Source: Croceicoccus marinus (GTDB lineage Bacteria; Pseudomonadota; Alphaproteobacteria; Sphingomonadales; Sphingomonadaceae). From it: a stretch of DNA of 64,000 nt. Each line of letters starts with the position of its first letter. Positions within the stretch are counted from its first letter, which is position 1. Position numbers and translations under genes: made by a program. Below the pieces are notes generated by a model. It saw only the letters and a list, made by a program, of their open reading frames with translations. It had not been told where the DNA came from and searched no databases. This document shows positions 49,032-56,938 of the stretch, one piece after another. The stretch spans positions 1,947,501-2,011,500 of the forward strand of contig NZ_CP019602.1 in assembly GCF_001661675.2 (NCBI RefSeq), written 5' to 3'.

Positions 49032-49828
49032 CGCGCCGCCTGACAGCTTTCGCCAGCTTTCACGGCGATCCCGACTTGCCAGCTTACATCCGATACCACC
49101 TAGCCGCCCTCAGGCCATTTTCGGATTGTCTGGTCTTCGTTTCAAATTCGCCGGTATCAGCGAGTGGAAAAGACTTTCTGGCTTCGATCGGCTGCGAATT
49201 TCTTCAAAGAGAGAACACGGGATTCGATTTCGCTGCTTGGCGCGACGGTCTCGACAAGTTCCCCACGGAGGACTTCGACGAAATTCTACTTACGAACTCG
49301 AGCATCATCGGTCCGGTCCGCGATCTTTCCTCGGTCTTTGCGCAGATGAAACCGTTTGATGGTGATTTCTGGGGGCTGACCACCAGCTTCGGGGGAGGAA
49401 GAAAGCATCTGCAAAGCTTTTTCCTAGTCTTCAGAAAGCCGCTGATCACATCCAGAGCATGGGCGGACTGGTGGAGAAATATCGAGGATCTGCACGACAA
49501 GAACGAGGTCATCCGCCGATACGAGATCCCGCTGTACCGTTATTTCGAGAAGGCAGGTTTCAGCGGGAGCAGCTTCATCAGTCCTCCCCGCAAACGCGAG
49601 ATGACGCGCCCTTTTCTGCGCAAGCGCGAAGGCACACTGCCGGTCGTGCCTGCCATGCGTTACTGGACGAATGTGACCATTCATTCGCCGGTCGAGCTGG
49701 TCCAGCAGGGATTTCCCTACGTAAAAGCGTCGCTAATCTGGGGTCACAATCGCAGGCAGGGGATCGATCTTGCCCGCCTGCAACAAATGCCGGACCTGTC
49801 TTACGACTGGGACATCATCCAGCCCTGA
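49028..49828 (+). CDS. RgpF-like (rhamnan-synthesis F type) glycosyltransferase
   Basis: The product has 266 aa. It starts RLTAFASFHGDPDLPAYIRYHL and has NTGFDFAAWRDGLDKF and DEILLTNSSIIGPVRDL, blocks characteristic of rhamnan-synthesis F proteins, followed by WGLTTSFGGG. The family builds rhamnose-rich polysaccharide, so the cell-surface glycan may contain rhamnose, though that is a family inference. It overlaps the GT2 gene by 4 bp and converges with the methyltransferase gene. Confidence 0.85.
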   Translation: MTRRLTAFASFHGDPDLPAYIRYHLAALRPFSDCLVFVSNSPVSASGKDFLASIGCEFLQRENTGFDFAAWRDGLDKFPTEDFDEILLTNSSIIGPVRDLSSVFAQMKPFDGDFWGLTTSFGGGRKHLQSFFLVFRKPLITSRAWADWWRNIEDLHDKNEVIRRYEIPLYRYFEKAGFSGSSFISPPRKREMTRPFLRKREGTLPVVPAMRYWTNVTIHSPVELVQQGFPYVKASLIWGHNRRQGIDLARLQQMPDLSYDWDIIQP

Positions 49829-49872
49829 AGAGCACTGTTTGCGAAGCAGAGAACTGAGTCAGGCATCGCCGG

Positions 49873-50931
49873 TCAGCTGTCGAGGTCAGCAGATGCGCTC
49901 AAGCGAATGAATTCGCCCTCGTCTGCAGGGCCTGGCCTCAGATCGGCAAATCCTTCCATCAGTTCCCTAAGCCGTTCGGGGGTCCGCGGAAGGCCTTCTT
50001 CAAGAGCCCGGCTTTCGGCGAACATTCCAGGCGCAGCGTTACCCATATATTCGTCCCGGATTTCGGTGAATCCGGCCGCTTCGAGCGCTTCTTTCAACGA
50101 CCGCCTGGTAAACAAAACGAGATGGCGCGGCGCTTCGATGCCTCGCCAATAGCGGCCGAAGCGGCGATAGCCTCGGCTGCCGATGTTCGGCGTTTCCAGC
50201 CAGATGCGCCCACCGGACTTCAGCAATGCGCGGCATTGCCGCAATGTATCAACGGGCCGGTGAACGTGTTCGATCACGTGGCTAAGCGTGATTACGTCAT
50301 ATTTCCAGCCCTTTTCCGCCAATTCGGGAAGAGTGTCGTCGGTGACGGGCAACCCCAGGGCATTGGCACTGGCCCGTGCCTGCGGGTCTGGATCGGTCCC
50401 ATGGACCATCCAACCTAGCTGACGTGCAACGGCAAGAAAACTTCCGCTACCGCAACCGACATCCAGAACGCTTGCACCCGCTTCCGGCAGACAAGGAAGG
50501 TTTCGCAATTCTCCTTCGACTCCAAGCGCCGATTTCCTGCGTAGTAGTCTTAGAAAGCCTCCGAAAGGAACAGCCGGCTTCAACTGACTGCCAAACCGGG
50601 CATTTACATAGCCTTTTGCGAAATAGCGGCTTGGCCCAGCAAACCGGTTCCAGGGAGCCAAGCCATCCGCCGGGCCAGCGTCGTGCGTATAATAGCTCTC
50701 GTAAGCCTGGCCGATCGAAGCTTCGTCCGGCCTCGGGTCCAGATAGGCGCTATGACAGGCATCGCACTTCCAGAGTGTCCACTCTCCCCGAGCGGTGCAG
50801 AAGGTATCGTCGATCAACGCCGCTTCCAGTATCTCCCGCTCAATACCGCCACAGACCAGACATTCGCCAAGATGTTCGAGCGCATCTGCTGGCCATGGAT
50901 CCTGCCATGGGCAAGGTGTTTCCCTGTTCAT
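49873..50931 (-). CDS. class I SAM-dependent methyltransferase with zinc-type N-terminus
   Basis: The protein has 352 aa. N-terminal Cys pairs (CLVCGG and CDACHSAYLDPRP) form a putative zinc site common in sugar C-/O-methyltransferases. The SAM fold has motif I VLDVGCGSGSFLAVARQLGW and downstream ITLSHVIEHVHRPVDTLRQ and GGRIWLETPNIGS. In context it probably methylates a nucleotide-sugar or the glycan. Its ATG overlaps the flippase stop by 4 bp, so both are made together. Confidence 0.9.
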   Translation of the reverse strand: MNRETPCPWQDPWPADALEHLGECLVCGGIEREILEAALIDDTFCTARGEWTLWKCDACHSAYLDPRPDEASIGQAYESYYTHDAGPADGLAPWNRFAGPSRYFAKGYVNARFGSQLKPAVPFGGFLRLLRRKSALGVEGELRNLPCLPEAGASVLDVGCGSGSFLAVARQLGWMVHGTDPDPQARASANALGLPVTDDTLPELAEKGWKYDVITLSHVIEHVHRPVDTLRQCRALLKSGGRIWLETPNIGSRGYRRFGRYWRGIEAPRHLVLFTRRSLKEALEAAGFTEIRDEYMGNAAPGMFAESRALEEGLPRTPERLRELMEGFADLRPGPADEGEFIRLSASADLDS

Positions 50932-52394
50932 CCGCCCGGCTCCGACTTGCGAAAGACAACGGTGAGTAGATCAATGATTTCCGTGCGAAGGCTGGTCGGC
51001 ATGGATACGAAAGCCCAACCCGAGGCCGCGCAGGCTACGAAGGCGAAAGACAGCCACCAAAGCTGGCTCCACGATTCAACCGTGGAGGAAAGCACCAAGG
51101 TTACCGCGAGAATGATCAAGGGCATCACAAGCTTTTTGAACATTTCGGCCAGCACTCCCGCAAAGCCGAGCATGAGGACGGTATCGGCGCCGACACGCAT
51201 CAGAAACGCAAGTCCGGCGCCCCATAAGCCAAAAAGCCATAGACCGGCTGCCAGAAGCGCAAAATAGGGGAGCAATTCGAAAAGGTGGATCTTCGCGATG
51301 ATATCCGGCCTGCCACGCGCCTGGATAAAGCTGAAGGGAAGATAGGCGACCGCATTCACGAAGAAGGCGAACAAGAGCAATCGTCCTACGGGCGCTGCTT
51401 CAGCGGCAAAATCTGGGTCGATCCAGATCTCAAGAAACGGCCCCACCGCCAGGATAGCGACCGCAAACAGTGGCGTCATGGCAACAAGCAGACGATCGGA
51501 CCCTGTTCCCAGCAAGCGTCTGGCATCATCCTCCGGCAGCTCCGAAAATCGAGGGAAAAGCGTACTGCCGAGAGCAGAAGCGATCAAAGTCGTCCGATCC
51601 GCCAGATTAAAGGGCACCGAGTAGTGCGCCACTTGTCGAGCGCCCTGCAAGGCTCCGATCACGAAGCGGTCGAGCATCGTCATCAGCGGTCCGACAATCG
51701 ACGAAATCGTTACCCACGAACCGAAGCTGACCAACCGTCTGGCAGTCGAGCGGTCGAAATGCAGAAGTTTCCATCCGGTAATCGATCGTGCCACAAACAG
51801 CAGCATCAGAAAAAGCGTGACGACCCTCGTCAGAAGCGCCGCCGGTATTAAAAGCGCTAGCGAATTCGAAAATTCATAGGCAAGACCAAGCGGCACAAGC
51901 TGAAAGAGCAGGGCACCCAAGACGAGGATCAGATTGAGTGCGCGAAACTGGCTTGCCCCCTGCAAGGCGCCGCCAAGCACCGCGCTGATCGTGGCGATCG
52001 GCACCGCGAAGCATAACCAGGGGGCGATCTGAACAATTTCCTCACGGATCGGCTTATCAATTCGCAGCACGTCCGAAAAAACGAAGGGTAATGCGAACCA
52101 TAGAACCGCGAAGGCAATAACCGCCAGCCCGATGTTGAGCGACATTGCGGTGCCAAGCGCCCTTGCCTTCTCGAACCGGGAGCGGCTCTCTATCCGAGCG
52201 ATTTCCTGGGCGGTGGCGCGTCCAAGGCCAAGGTCGAAGATGCCGAAATACCCCAGCAATGCCCAGACGATCGCCAGAACGCCATATCGCGTCTCACCAA
52301 TAAGCCCAAGATACGCAGGTACCGTCAAAAGCGACACCGCCAGCATCGCGACGGGCCCGAGCAGATTGTAGAGTGTGTTTTTCCTGAGGCTCAT
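50928..52394 (-). CDS. polysaccharide flippase (Wzx/MATE-like)
   Basis: The protein has 488 aa with about 12-14 hydrophobic segments. It begins SLRKNTLYNLLGPVAMLAVSL and continues GYFGIFDLGLGRATAQEIAR, a hallmark of Wzx/RfbX-type exporters; VISALQGARQVAHYSVPFNL-like segments follow (residues about 240-270). It moves undecaprenyl-linked repeat units across the inner membrane. It closes the polysaccharide locus on the opposite strand to the glycosyltransferases. No polymerase (Wzy) was recognised. Confidence 0.88.
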   Translation of the reverse strand: MSLRKNTLYNLLGPVAMLAVSLLTVPAYLGLIGETRYGVLAIVWALLGYFGIFDLGLGRATAQEIARIESRSRFEKARALGTAMSLNIGLAVIAFAVLWFALPFVFSDVLRIDKPIREEIVQIAPWLCFAVPIATISAVLGGALQGASQFRALNLILVLGALLFQLVPLGLAYEFSNSLALLIPAALLTRVVTLFLMLLFVARSITGWKLLHFDRSTARRLVSFGSWVTISSIVGPLMTMLDRFVIGALQGARQVAHYSVPFNLADRTTLIASALGSTLFPRFSELPEDDARRLLGTGSDRLLVAMTPLFAVAILAVGPFLEIWIDPDFAAEAAPVGRLLLFAFFVNAVAYLPFSFIQARGRPDIIAKIHLFELLPYFALLAAGLWLFGLWGAGLAFLMRVGADTVLMLGFAGVLAEMFKKLVMPLIILAVTLVLSSTVESWSQLWWLSFAFVACAASGWAFVSMPTSLRTEIIDLLTVVFRKSEPGG

Positions 52395-52682
52395 CGTTTC
52401 ATTTAAAGCCTCTCACAAGAGCCTCTTTCGCAAAGCCGGAAGAAGCCCCATCAGTAAGGAATTGGCCGGCAATGTCATCCATTCGCGTCGGCCCCCTCCA
52501 CATCTCTTGCCGATAGCACGGCCTGCGGATTGGTGGGTCCGCCGCGACGCCATGCGGCACGATCCCTTAAAACAAAATCAAGGTTTCCGGCTTATTCACC
52601 AAACCCTGTCAGCAATTGGTGAACGGCGGCGCGCCATTCATGCCAGCTGCGCGTCGCGGGCTTTGATGCAGGGATTGAGTGA
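52395..52682. other. 288-bp divergent spacer between flippase and CpaF-like gene
   Basis: I see no gene, hairpin with T-tract or clear repeat here. The part nearest the flippase is AT-richer than the surrounding DNA. It should carry the two divergent promoters. Confidence 0.5.
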
Positions 52683-54185
52683 ATGAACGCTTTCGGCCGG
52701 AAGAACGGAATGGGCGGCATGGGGCAGCGGCCCGCCTTCGGGGTGGCGCGGCCGATGAAGGGCGGGTCCGAACCGCTGCGCACCACACCTCCTCCGCCGC
52801 CGGGCATGGACGAGCAGTTTCCGCCGCTTCCCGAACACAGGCCCGACGCCAATGACGAGGCGCTGGCCCGGCTGGCCGAGCGGTCGAACGCGATCCACGA
52901 ACCCGACAAGGGGCCCGAGGGGTTCGAGGCGAGCGTCCACAAGATCAAGGAACAGGTGCTTCCCCGCCTGCTGGAACGCGTCGATCCCGAGGCCGCCTCG
53001 ACCCTCACCAAGGAAGAGCTGTCCGAGGAATTCCGCCCCATCATCATGGAGGTGCTGCAGGAGCTGAAGATCACGCTCAACCGGCGCGAGCAGTTCGCGC
53101 TGGAAAAGGTGCTGGTCGACGAGCTGCTGGGCTTCGGCCCGCTGGAAGAGCTGCTGAACGATCCCGACATCTCGGACATCATGGTCAACGGCCCGCAGCA
53201 GACCTATGTCGAGAAGAAGGGCAAGCTGCAGCTCGCCAAGATCCAGTTCCGGGATGAGAATCACCTGTTCCAGATCGCGCAGCGCATCGTGAACCAGGTC
53301 GGCCGCCGCGTCGACCAGACCACGCCGCTGGCCGACGCCCGCCTGAAGGACGGCAGCCGCGTCAACGTGATCGTGCCGCCGCTCAGCCTGAAGGGCACGG
53401 CGATCTCGATCCGCAAGTTTTCCGAAAAGCCGATCACCATCGACATGCTGCGCGACTTCGGGTCGATGGACGACAAGATGGCGACCGCGCTGAAGATCGC
53501 GGGCGCCAGCCGGATGAACATCGTCATCTCGGGCGGTACGGGTTCGGGCAAGACGACCATGCTCAACGCCCTGTCCAAGATGATCGACCCGGGCGAGCGC
53601 GTGCTGACGATCGAGGACGCGGCCGAGCTTCGCCTGCAGCAACCGCACTGGCTGCCGCTGGAAACGCGCCCGCCGAACCTAGAGGGCGAAGGCGCGATCA
53701 CCATCGGCGACCTTGTGAAGAACGCGCTGCGCATGCGCCCCGACCGCATCATCCTGGGCGAAATCCGCGGCGCGGAATGTTTCGACCTGCTGGCCGCGAT
53801 GAACACGGGCCACGACGGTTCGATGTGTACGCTCCACTCCAACAGCCCGCGCGAGTGCCTGGGCCGTATGGAGAACATGATCCTGATGGGCGACATCAAG
53901 ATCCCCAAGGCCGCCATTTCCAAGCAGATCGCCGATTCGGTCGATTTGATCGTGCAGGTGAAGCGCCTGCGCGACGGTTCGCGCCGCACCACCCAGATCA
54001 CCGAGGTGATCGGCATGGAAGGCGACGTGATCGTCACGCAGGACCTGTTCAAGTTCGAATATCTGGACGAGGGCGAGGACGGCAAGATCATCGGCGAGCA
54101 CCGTTCCACCGGCCTCAGGCCCTATACGCTGGAAAAGGCGCGCCAGTACGGGTTCGACCAGGCGTTCCTGCAGGCCTGCCTCTAG
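52683..54185 (+). CDS. cpaF: CpaF/TadA-type secretion ATPase
   Basis: The protein has 500 aa. It belongs to the type II/IV secretion ATPase family that drives Flp/Tad pilus assembly. The first 70 residues are Pro/Gly-rich. The N-terminal domain spans about 90-230 (LVDELLGFGPLEELLNDPDI). Walker A is ISGGTGSGKTTMLNAL (about residue 284), the Asp box is RVLTIEDAAELRL, Walker B lies in RMRPDRIILGEIRGAE, and the His box is NTGHDGSMCTLHSNSPRE. No other pilus gene (cpaB, cpaC, cpaE, tadB, tadC) is in this window, so here it stands alone. Confidence 0.93.
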   Translation: MNAFGRKNGMGGMGQRPAFGVARPMKGGSEPLRTTPPPPPGMDEQFPPLPEHRPDANDEALARLAERSNAIHEPDKGPEGFEASVHKIKEQVLPRLLERVDPEAASTLTKEELSEEFRPIIMEVLQELKITLNRREQFALEKVLVDELLGFGPLEELLNDPDISDIMVNGPQQTYVEKKGKLQLAKIQFRDENHLFQIAQRIVNQVGRRVDQTTPLADARLKDGSRVNVIVPPLSLKGTAISIRKFSEKPITIDMLRDFGSMDDKMATALKIAGASRMNIVISGGTGSGKTTMLNALSKMIDPGERVLTIEDAAELRLQQPHWLPLETRPPNLEGEGAITIGDLVKNALRMRPDRIILGEIRGAECFDLLAAMNTGHDGSMCTLHSNSPRECLGRMENMILMGDIKIPKAAISKQIADSVDLIVQVKRLRDGSRRTTQITEVIGMEGDVIVTQDLFKFEYLDEGEDGKIIGEHRSTGLRPYTLEKARQYGFDQAFLQACL

Positions 54186-54213
54186 GGGCATCGCCGCCCG
54201 AAAGCATCGCCCC

Positions 54214-54435
54214 CTAGGGCGACAGCCACGTCAGCAGCGCCAGCGATCCGGCGACTACCGCCACCAGCAGGGCGGCCATGAACACGGCGGTCCACGGCAT
54301 GCAGCCCACTGCATCGGGCCGCGCCCGGCGTGCCCGCCGCCAGTCGCCCAGCCACGCGACGATGGCCAGCAGCAACGCGCCCAGCGCCAGCATCGTCCAG
54401 TGCCCTGCATCACTCGCGATCAGCCAGTCGATCAC
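54214..54435 (-). CDS. small membrane protein with two helices (73 aa)
   Basis: Start GTG 54433-54435. Two hydrophobic segments (TMLALGALLLAIVAWLGDW and AVFMAALLVAVVAGSLALL) flank a basic loop RRARRARPDA. A PCMP-like Cys lies in GCMPW. I do not recognise the family. It converges with cpaF and is divergent from the transporter. The composition looks real rather than chance. Confidence 0.55.
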   Translation of the reverse strand: MIDWLIASDAGHWTMLALGALLLAIVAWLGDWRRARRARPDAVGCMPWTAVFMAALLVAVVAGSLALLTWLSP

Positions 54436-54523
54436 TTCTGCCCTGCCTCCGTCAGCTTCGCCCGATCATGCTGCAGCGCAAAACGCACTTGATCCATGGG
54501 ACGCCGCGGTCCCATAGGGCCCT

Positions 54524-55516
54524 ATGGCCAAGACCCCAAGCCCTGCCGACACGCTGACCGGCCGGGACGCACCAGACACGGCGGCAGGCGGCCCTCCGCC
54601 GGAAGGTCTCGGCAAGACGCCTCTGGCGCGGCAAAGGCCCACGCTGGCTTTGGTGCTGCGGCTGGGGGCGGCGCTGACGCTGGCCACCATGTTCGCGCTG
54701 GTGAAGCTGGGGCACGAACACGGGCTGGCGCTGTCGCACATGCTGCTGATCCGGCAGGCCGCCTCGATCCCGATATTATGCGCGTGGCTGGCGCTGACTG
54801 CCGGCTTCGCGGTGATGCGCACCGACCGGCTGGGCGGCCATCTGCTTCGTTCGGCCTATGGCGGGGTCGGCATGGTGCTGAATTTCCTGGCCCCGATCCT
54901 GCTGCCGCTCGCCGTGTCGACCACCTTCAGCTTCACCGCGCCGATCTTCGCGGTGATCCTGTCAGCACTGGTCCTGCACGAACATGTCGGCAGATGGCGC
55001 TGGCTGGCGGTGCTGCTGGGGTTTGCCGGCGTCTTGGTGGTGGCTGGGCCCGGCGGCGGGCAGATTCCGCTTCTCGGCGCGATGGTGGCCGTCGGCGCGG
55101 CGTTCATGGTCGCGCTCGTGTCGATCCAGATCCGCGATCTTGCGCAGACAGAGAACAGCGTGGCGATCGTGCTCTATTTCGCGATCTTCACCGTGCCCGT
55201 CCTGTTCGTCTGGTCGCTGTTCGACGGCTGGACGAGCGATCCGGTCGACCTTACGCTTCTGGTCGCGATCGGCGTCGCGGGCACGCTGGCCCAGGTGCTG
55301 CTGACGCTGGCGCTGCGCTTTGGCCAGGTGGCGAGCGTTATCGTGATGGATTACGTCTCGCTGATCGCGGCGGCCTTCTATGGCTGGTACCTGTTCGACA
55401 ATCTGCCGCCCGCCAGCCTGTGGGTGGGCGCGCCGCTGATCATCGCGGCGGGCATGACCATCGTGGTACGCGAACAGATCCTGCGGCGCAGGCGCATCCG
55501 CACGATGGAACCATAG
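54524..55516 (+). CDS. EamA-type drug/metabolite transporter
   Basis: The protein has 330 aa with about ten membrane segments. It has the paired EamA halves: SAYGGVGMVLNFLAPILLPLAVS with the family TTFSFTAPIFAVILSALVLHE, and later VASVIVMDYVSLIAAAFYGWY. The N-terminal 40 residues are polar and Pro-rich. It likely exports or imports small metabolites; the substrate is unknown. It lies just upstream of the entericidin-type gene. Confidence 0.9.
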   Translation: MAKTPSPADTLTGRDAPDTAAGGPPPEGLGKTPLARQRPTLALVLRLGAALTLATMFALVKLGHEHGLALSHMLLIRQAASIPILCAWLALTAGFAVMRTDRLGGHLLRSAYGGVGMVLNFLAPILLPLAVSTTFSFTAPIFAVILSALVLHEHVGRWRWLAVLLGFAGVLVVAGPGGGQIPLLGAMVAVGAAFMVALVSIQIRDLAQTENSVAIVLYFAIFTVPVLFVWSLFDGWTSDPVDLTLLVAIGVAGTLAQVLLTLALRFGQVASVIVMDYVSLIAAAFYGWYLFDNLPPASLWVGAPLIIAAGMTIVVREQILRRRRIRTMEP

Positions 55517-55585
55517 GCACGAACATCGTGGAACCGGCATCGCCGCCCGGCGTTGTGCGAGGTACAGATGAAAAAGGAGCTCTAC

Positions 55586-55723
55586 ATGATCCGTCGTATC
55601 GCTATAGCCTGTGCGCTTGGCTCGCTGGCCTTCTCAGCCGCCGCCTGCAACACCGTTCAGGGAGCTGGCGAAGACATCGAATCCGTCGGCGAACGCGGTG
55701 AAGAAGCGCTCGACGGGGTCTGA
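55586..55723 (+). CDS. entericidin-like small lipoprotein (45 aa)
   Basis: ATG 55586 is preceded by AAGGAGCTCTAC, an excellent ribosome-binding site. The signal peptide MIRRIAIACALGSLAFSAAAC ends in a lipobox AAAC (split here for length), then CNTVQGAGEDIESVGERG, the entericidin motif. Entericidin A/B lipoproteins are stress-linked envelope peptides, sometimes described as antidote/toxin pairs; only one gene is present here. A strong terminator follows. Confidence 0.9.
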   Translation: MIRRIAIACALGSLAFSAAACNTVQGAGEDIESVGERGEEALDGV

Positions 55724-55753
55724 GTCCAGACCCGCGAGTTCGGAATAACGGAA

Positions 55754-55785
55754 ACGCCCGCCCTCACCGGCGGGCGTTTTCTTTT
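55754..55785 (+). terminator. Rho-independent terminator after the entericidin-like gene
   Basis: CGCCCGCC and GGCGGGCG form an 8-bp stem with a CTCACC loop, followed by TTTTCTTTT and preceded by AAA, so it may serve the opposite strand too. It starts 31 bp after the stop codon. Confidence 0.93.
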
Positions 55786-55807
55786 GTGCCCCGAGCCCTT
55801 GATGTCG

Positions 55808-56482
55808 TCAGGCGCGGAAATGCAGCAGCAGATTATTGGCGGGCAATTCGCGGCGTTCGGCCAGCTCAAAGCCATTGCCTTTCGCCAGATCGACCACATC
55901 CGCCAGATCGCGCAGGCCCCAGTTTGCATCGCGCGCCCTCAGCGACTGATCGAATTGCAGGTTGGACGGCGCGGTCTCGATATCCTCGGCGATGAACGGA
56001 CCATAAAGGATCAGCGGCGTGCCCGACGACAGCACCCGCGCGGCGCCAGCGAACAGGCCCTCGGTCGCTGCCCACGGACTGATATGGACCATGTTCACGC
56101 ACAGCATCGAGTCGGCGCTCGCCACCGGCCATTCGGCGGCGCTGGCATCCAGCGCAACCGGCGCGCGCAGATTGGGCGGTCCCTCAGCCTCGCGCCATGA
56201 TGCGATGGATCGGATCGCGTCCGGGTCGGGATCGCTGGGCAGCCAGTCGAGCGCCGGGAACCGGCGCGCGAAATACAGCGCATGCTCGCCCGAACCGCTC
56301 GCGATTTCCAGCACCAGGCCGGTTTTCGGCAGGATCTCGGCAAGGCAGGCCGCAATCGGCTCGCGGTTGCGCTCGGTCGCGGGGGCGTGGCGGCGCTGGT
56401 CGATCCAGCGGTCGGCGGGATCGTGGCCTATTGCGGCCTCGGCCCTTTCGGTTTCGGTGCGGTCAGATCCAGCGGCGGACAC
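55808..56482 (-). CDS. DUF938 (methyltransferase-like) protein
   Basis: The product has 224 aa from GTG 56480-56482. The DUF938 pattern is RRHAPATERNREPIAACLAE, then LVLEIASGSGEHALYFARRF (SAM-binding loop type), DWLPSDPDPDAI, NMVHISPWAATEGLF and DFDQSL-like RLARDANWGLRDL. It is class I methyltransferase-like, with unknown substrate. Its start overlaps the end of the TAG-interrupted gene upstream by about 20 bp. Confidence 0.88.
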   Translation of the reverse strand: MSAAGSDRTETERAEAAIGHDPADRWIDQRRHAPATERNREPIAACLAEILPKTGLVLEIASGSGEHALYFARRFPALDWLPSDPDPDAIRSIASWREAEGPPNLRAPVALDASAAEWPVASADSMLCVNMVHISPWAATEGLFAGAARVLSSGTPLILYGPFIAEDIETAPSNLQFDQSLRARDANWGLRDLADVVDLAKGNGFELAERRELPANNLLLHFRA

Positions 56483-56933
56483 GGGTGCGATACTCCTCGA
56501 ACGCGGGGCCGAAGCGGGCGGCCAGATGGCGCTCCTCGCGCGCGATCACCAGCCGGTCGATCAGCACGATCGCCACCGGCCAGGCCAGCAGCGCGCCCAG
56601 GCTGTCCAGCGCCAGCGCCAGCCCCAGATGCGCCAGCGCCATGCCCAGATACATCGGATTGCGGGTGAAGCGATAGATTCCCTGCGCCACCAAGGCCGCA
56701 TCGGGCTTCCACGGTTCGGGATCGTTGCCGGCGGAGCGGAACTGCACCAGCGCCTAAGCGATCGGCACCAGACCGATGACCACGATCACCGCCCCAGCGC
56801 TCCGCACTGCGCCGGGTATCGCCGGACGAAGCCCCAGCCAGTCGTCTGCCGCCAGCCCCGCCAGCAGCAGCCCGGCAAAGATCAGCGGCGGCGGAAAGCG
56901 GACGCCTGCGCTCGCTTCCCCGCCGACGTTCAT
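56463..56933 (-). pseudogene. isoprenylcysteine-methyltransferase-like membrane protein interrupted by TAG
   Basis: A 157-codon frame starts at ATG 56931-56933 (MNVGGEASAGVRFPPP) and ends at 56463, but codon 60 is TAG (complement of 56754-56756). Upstream of the stop are two hydrophobic stretches (PLIFAGLLLAGLAADDW, AGAVIVVIGLVPIA); downstream is the ICMT/PEMT-type block DPEPWKPDAALVAQGIYRFT then RNPMYLGMALAHLGL and a C-terminal EERHLAARFGPAFEEY. Both parts fit one protein; TGG to TAG is likely. The downstream 94-codon part could restart at ATG but lacks the first helices. Confidence 0.75.
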
Positions 56934-56938
56934 CGTCT

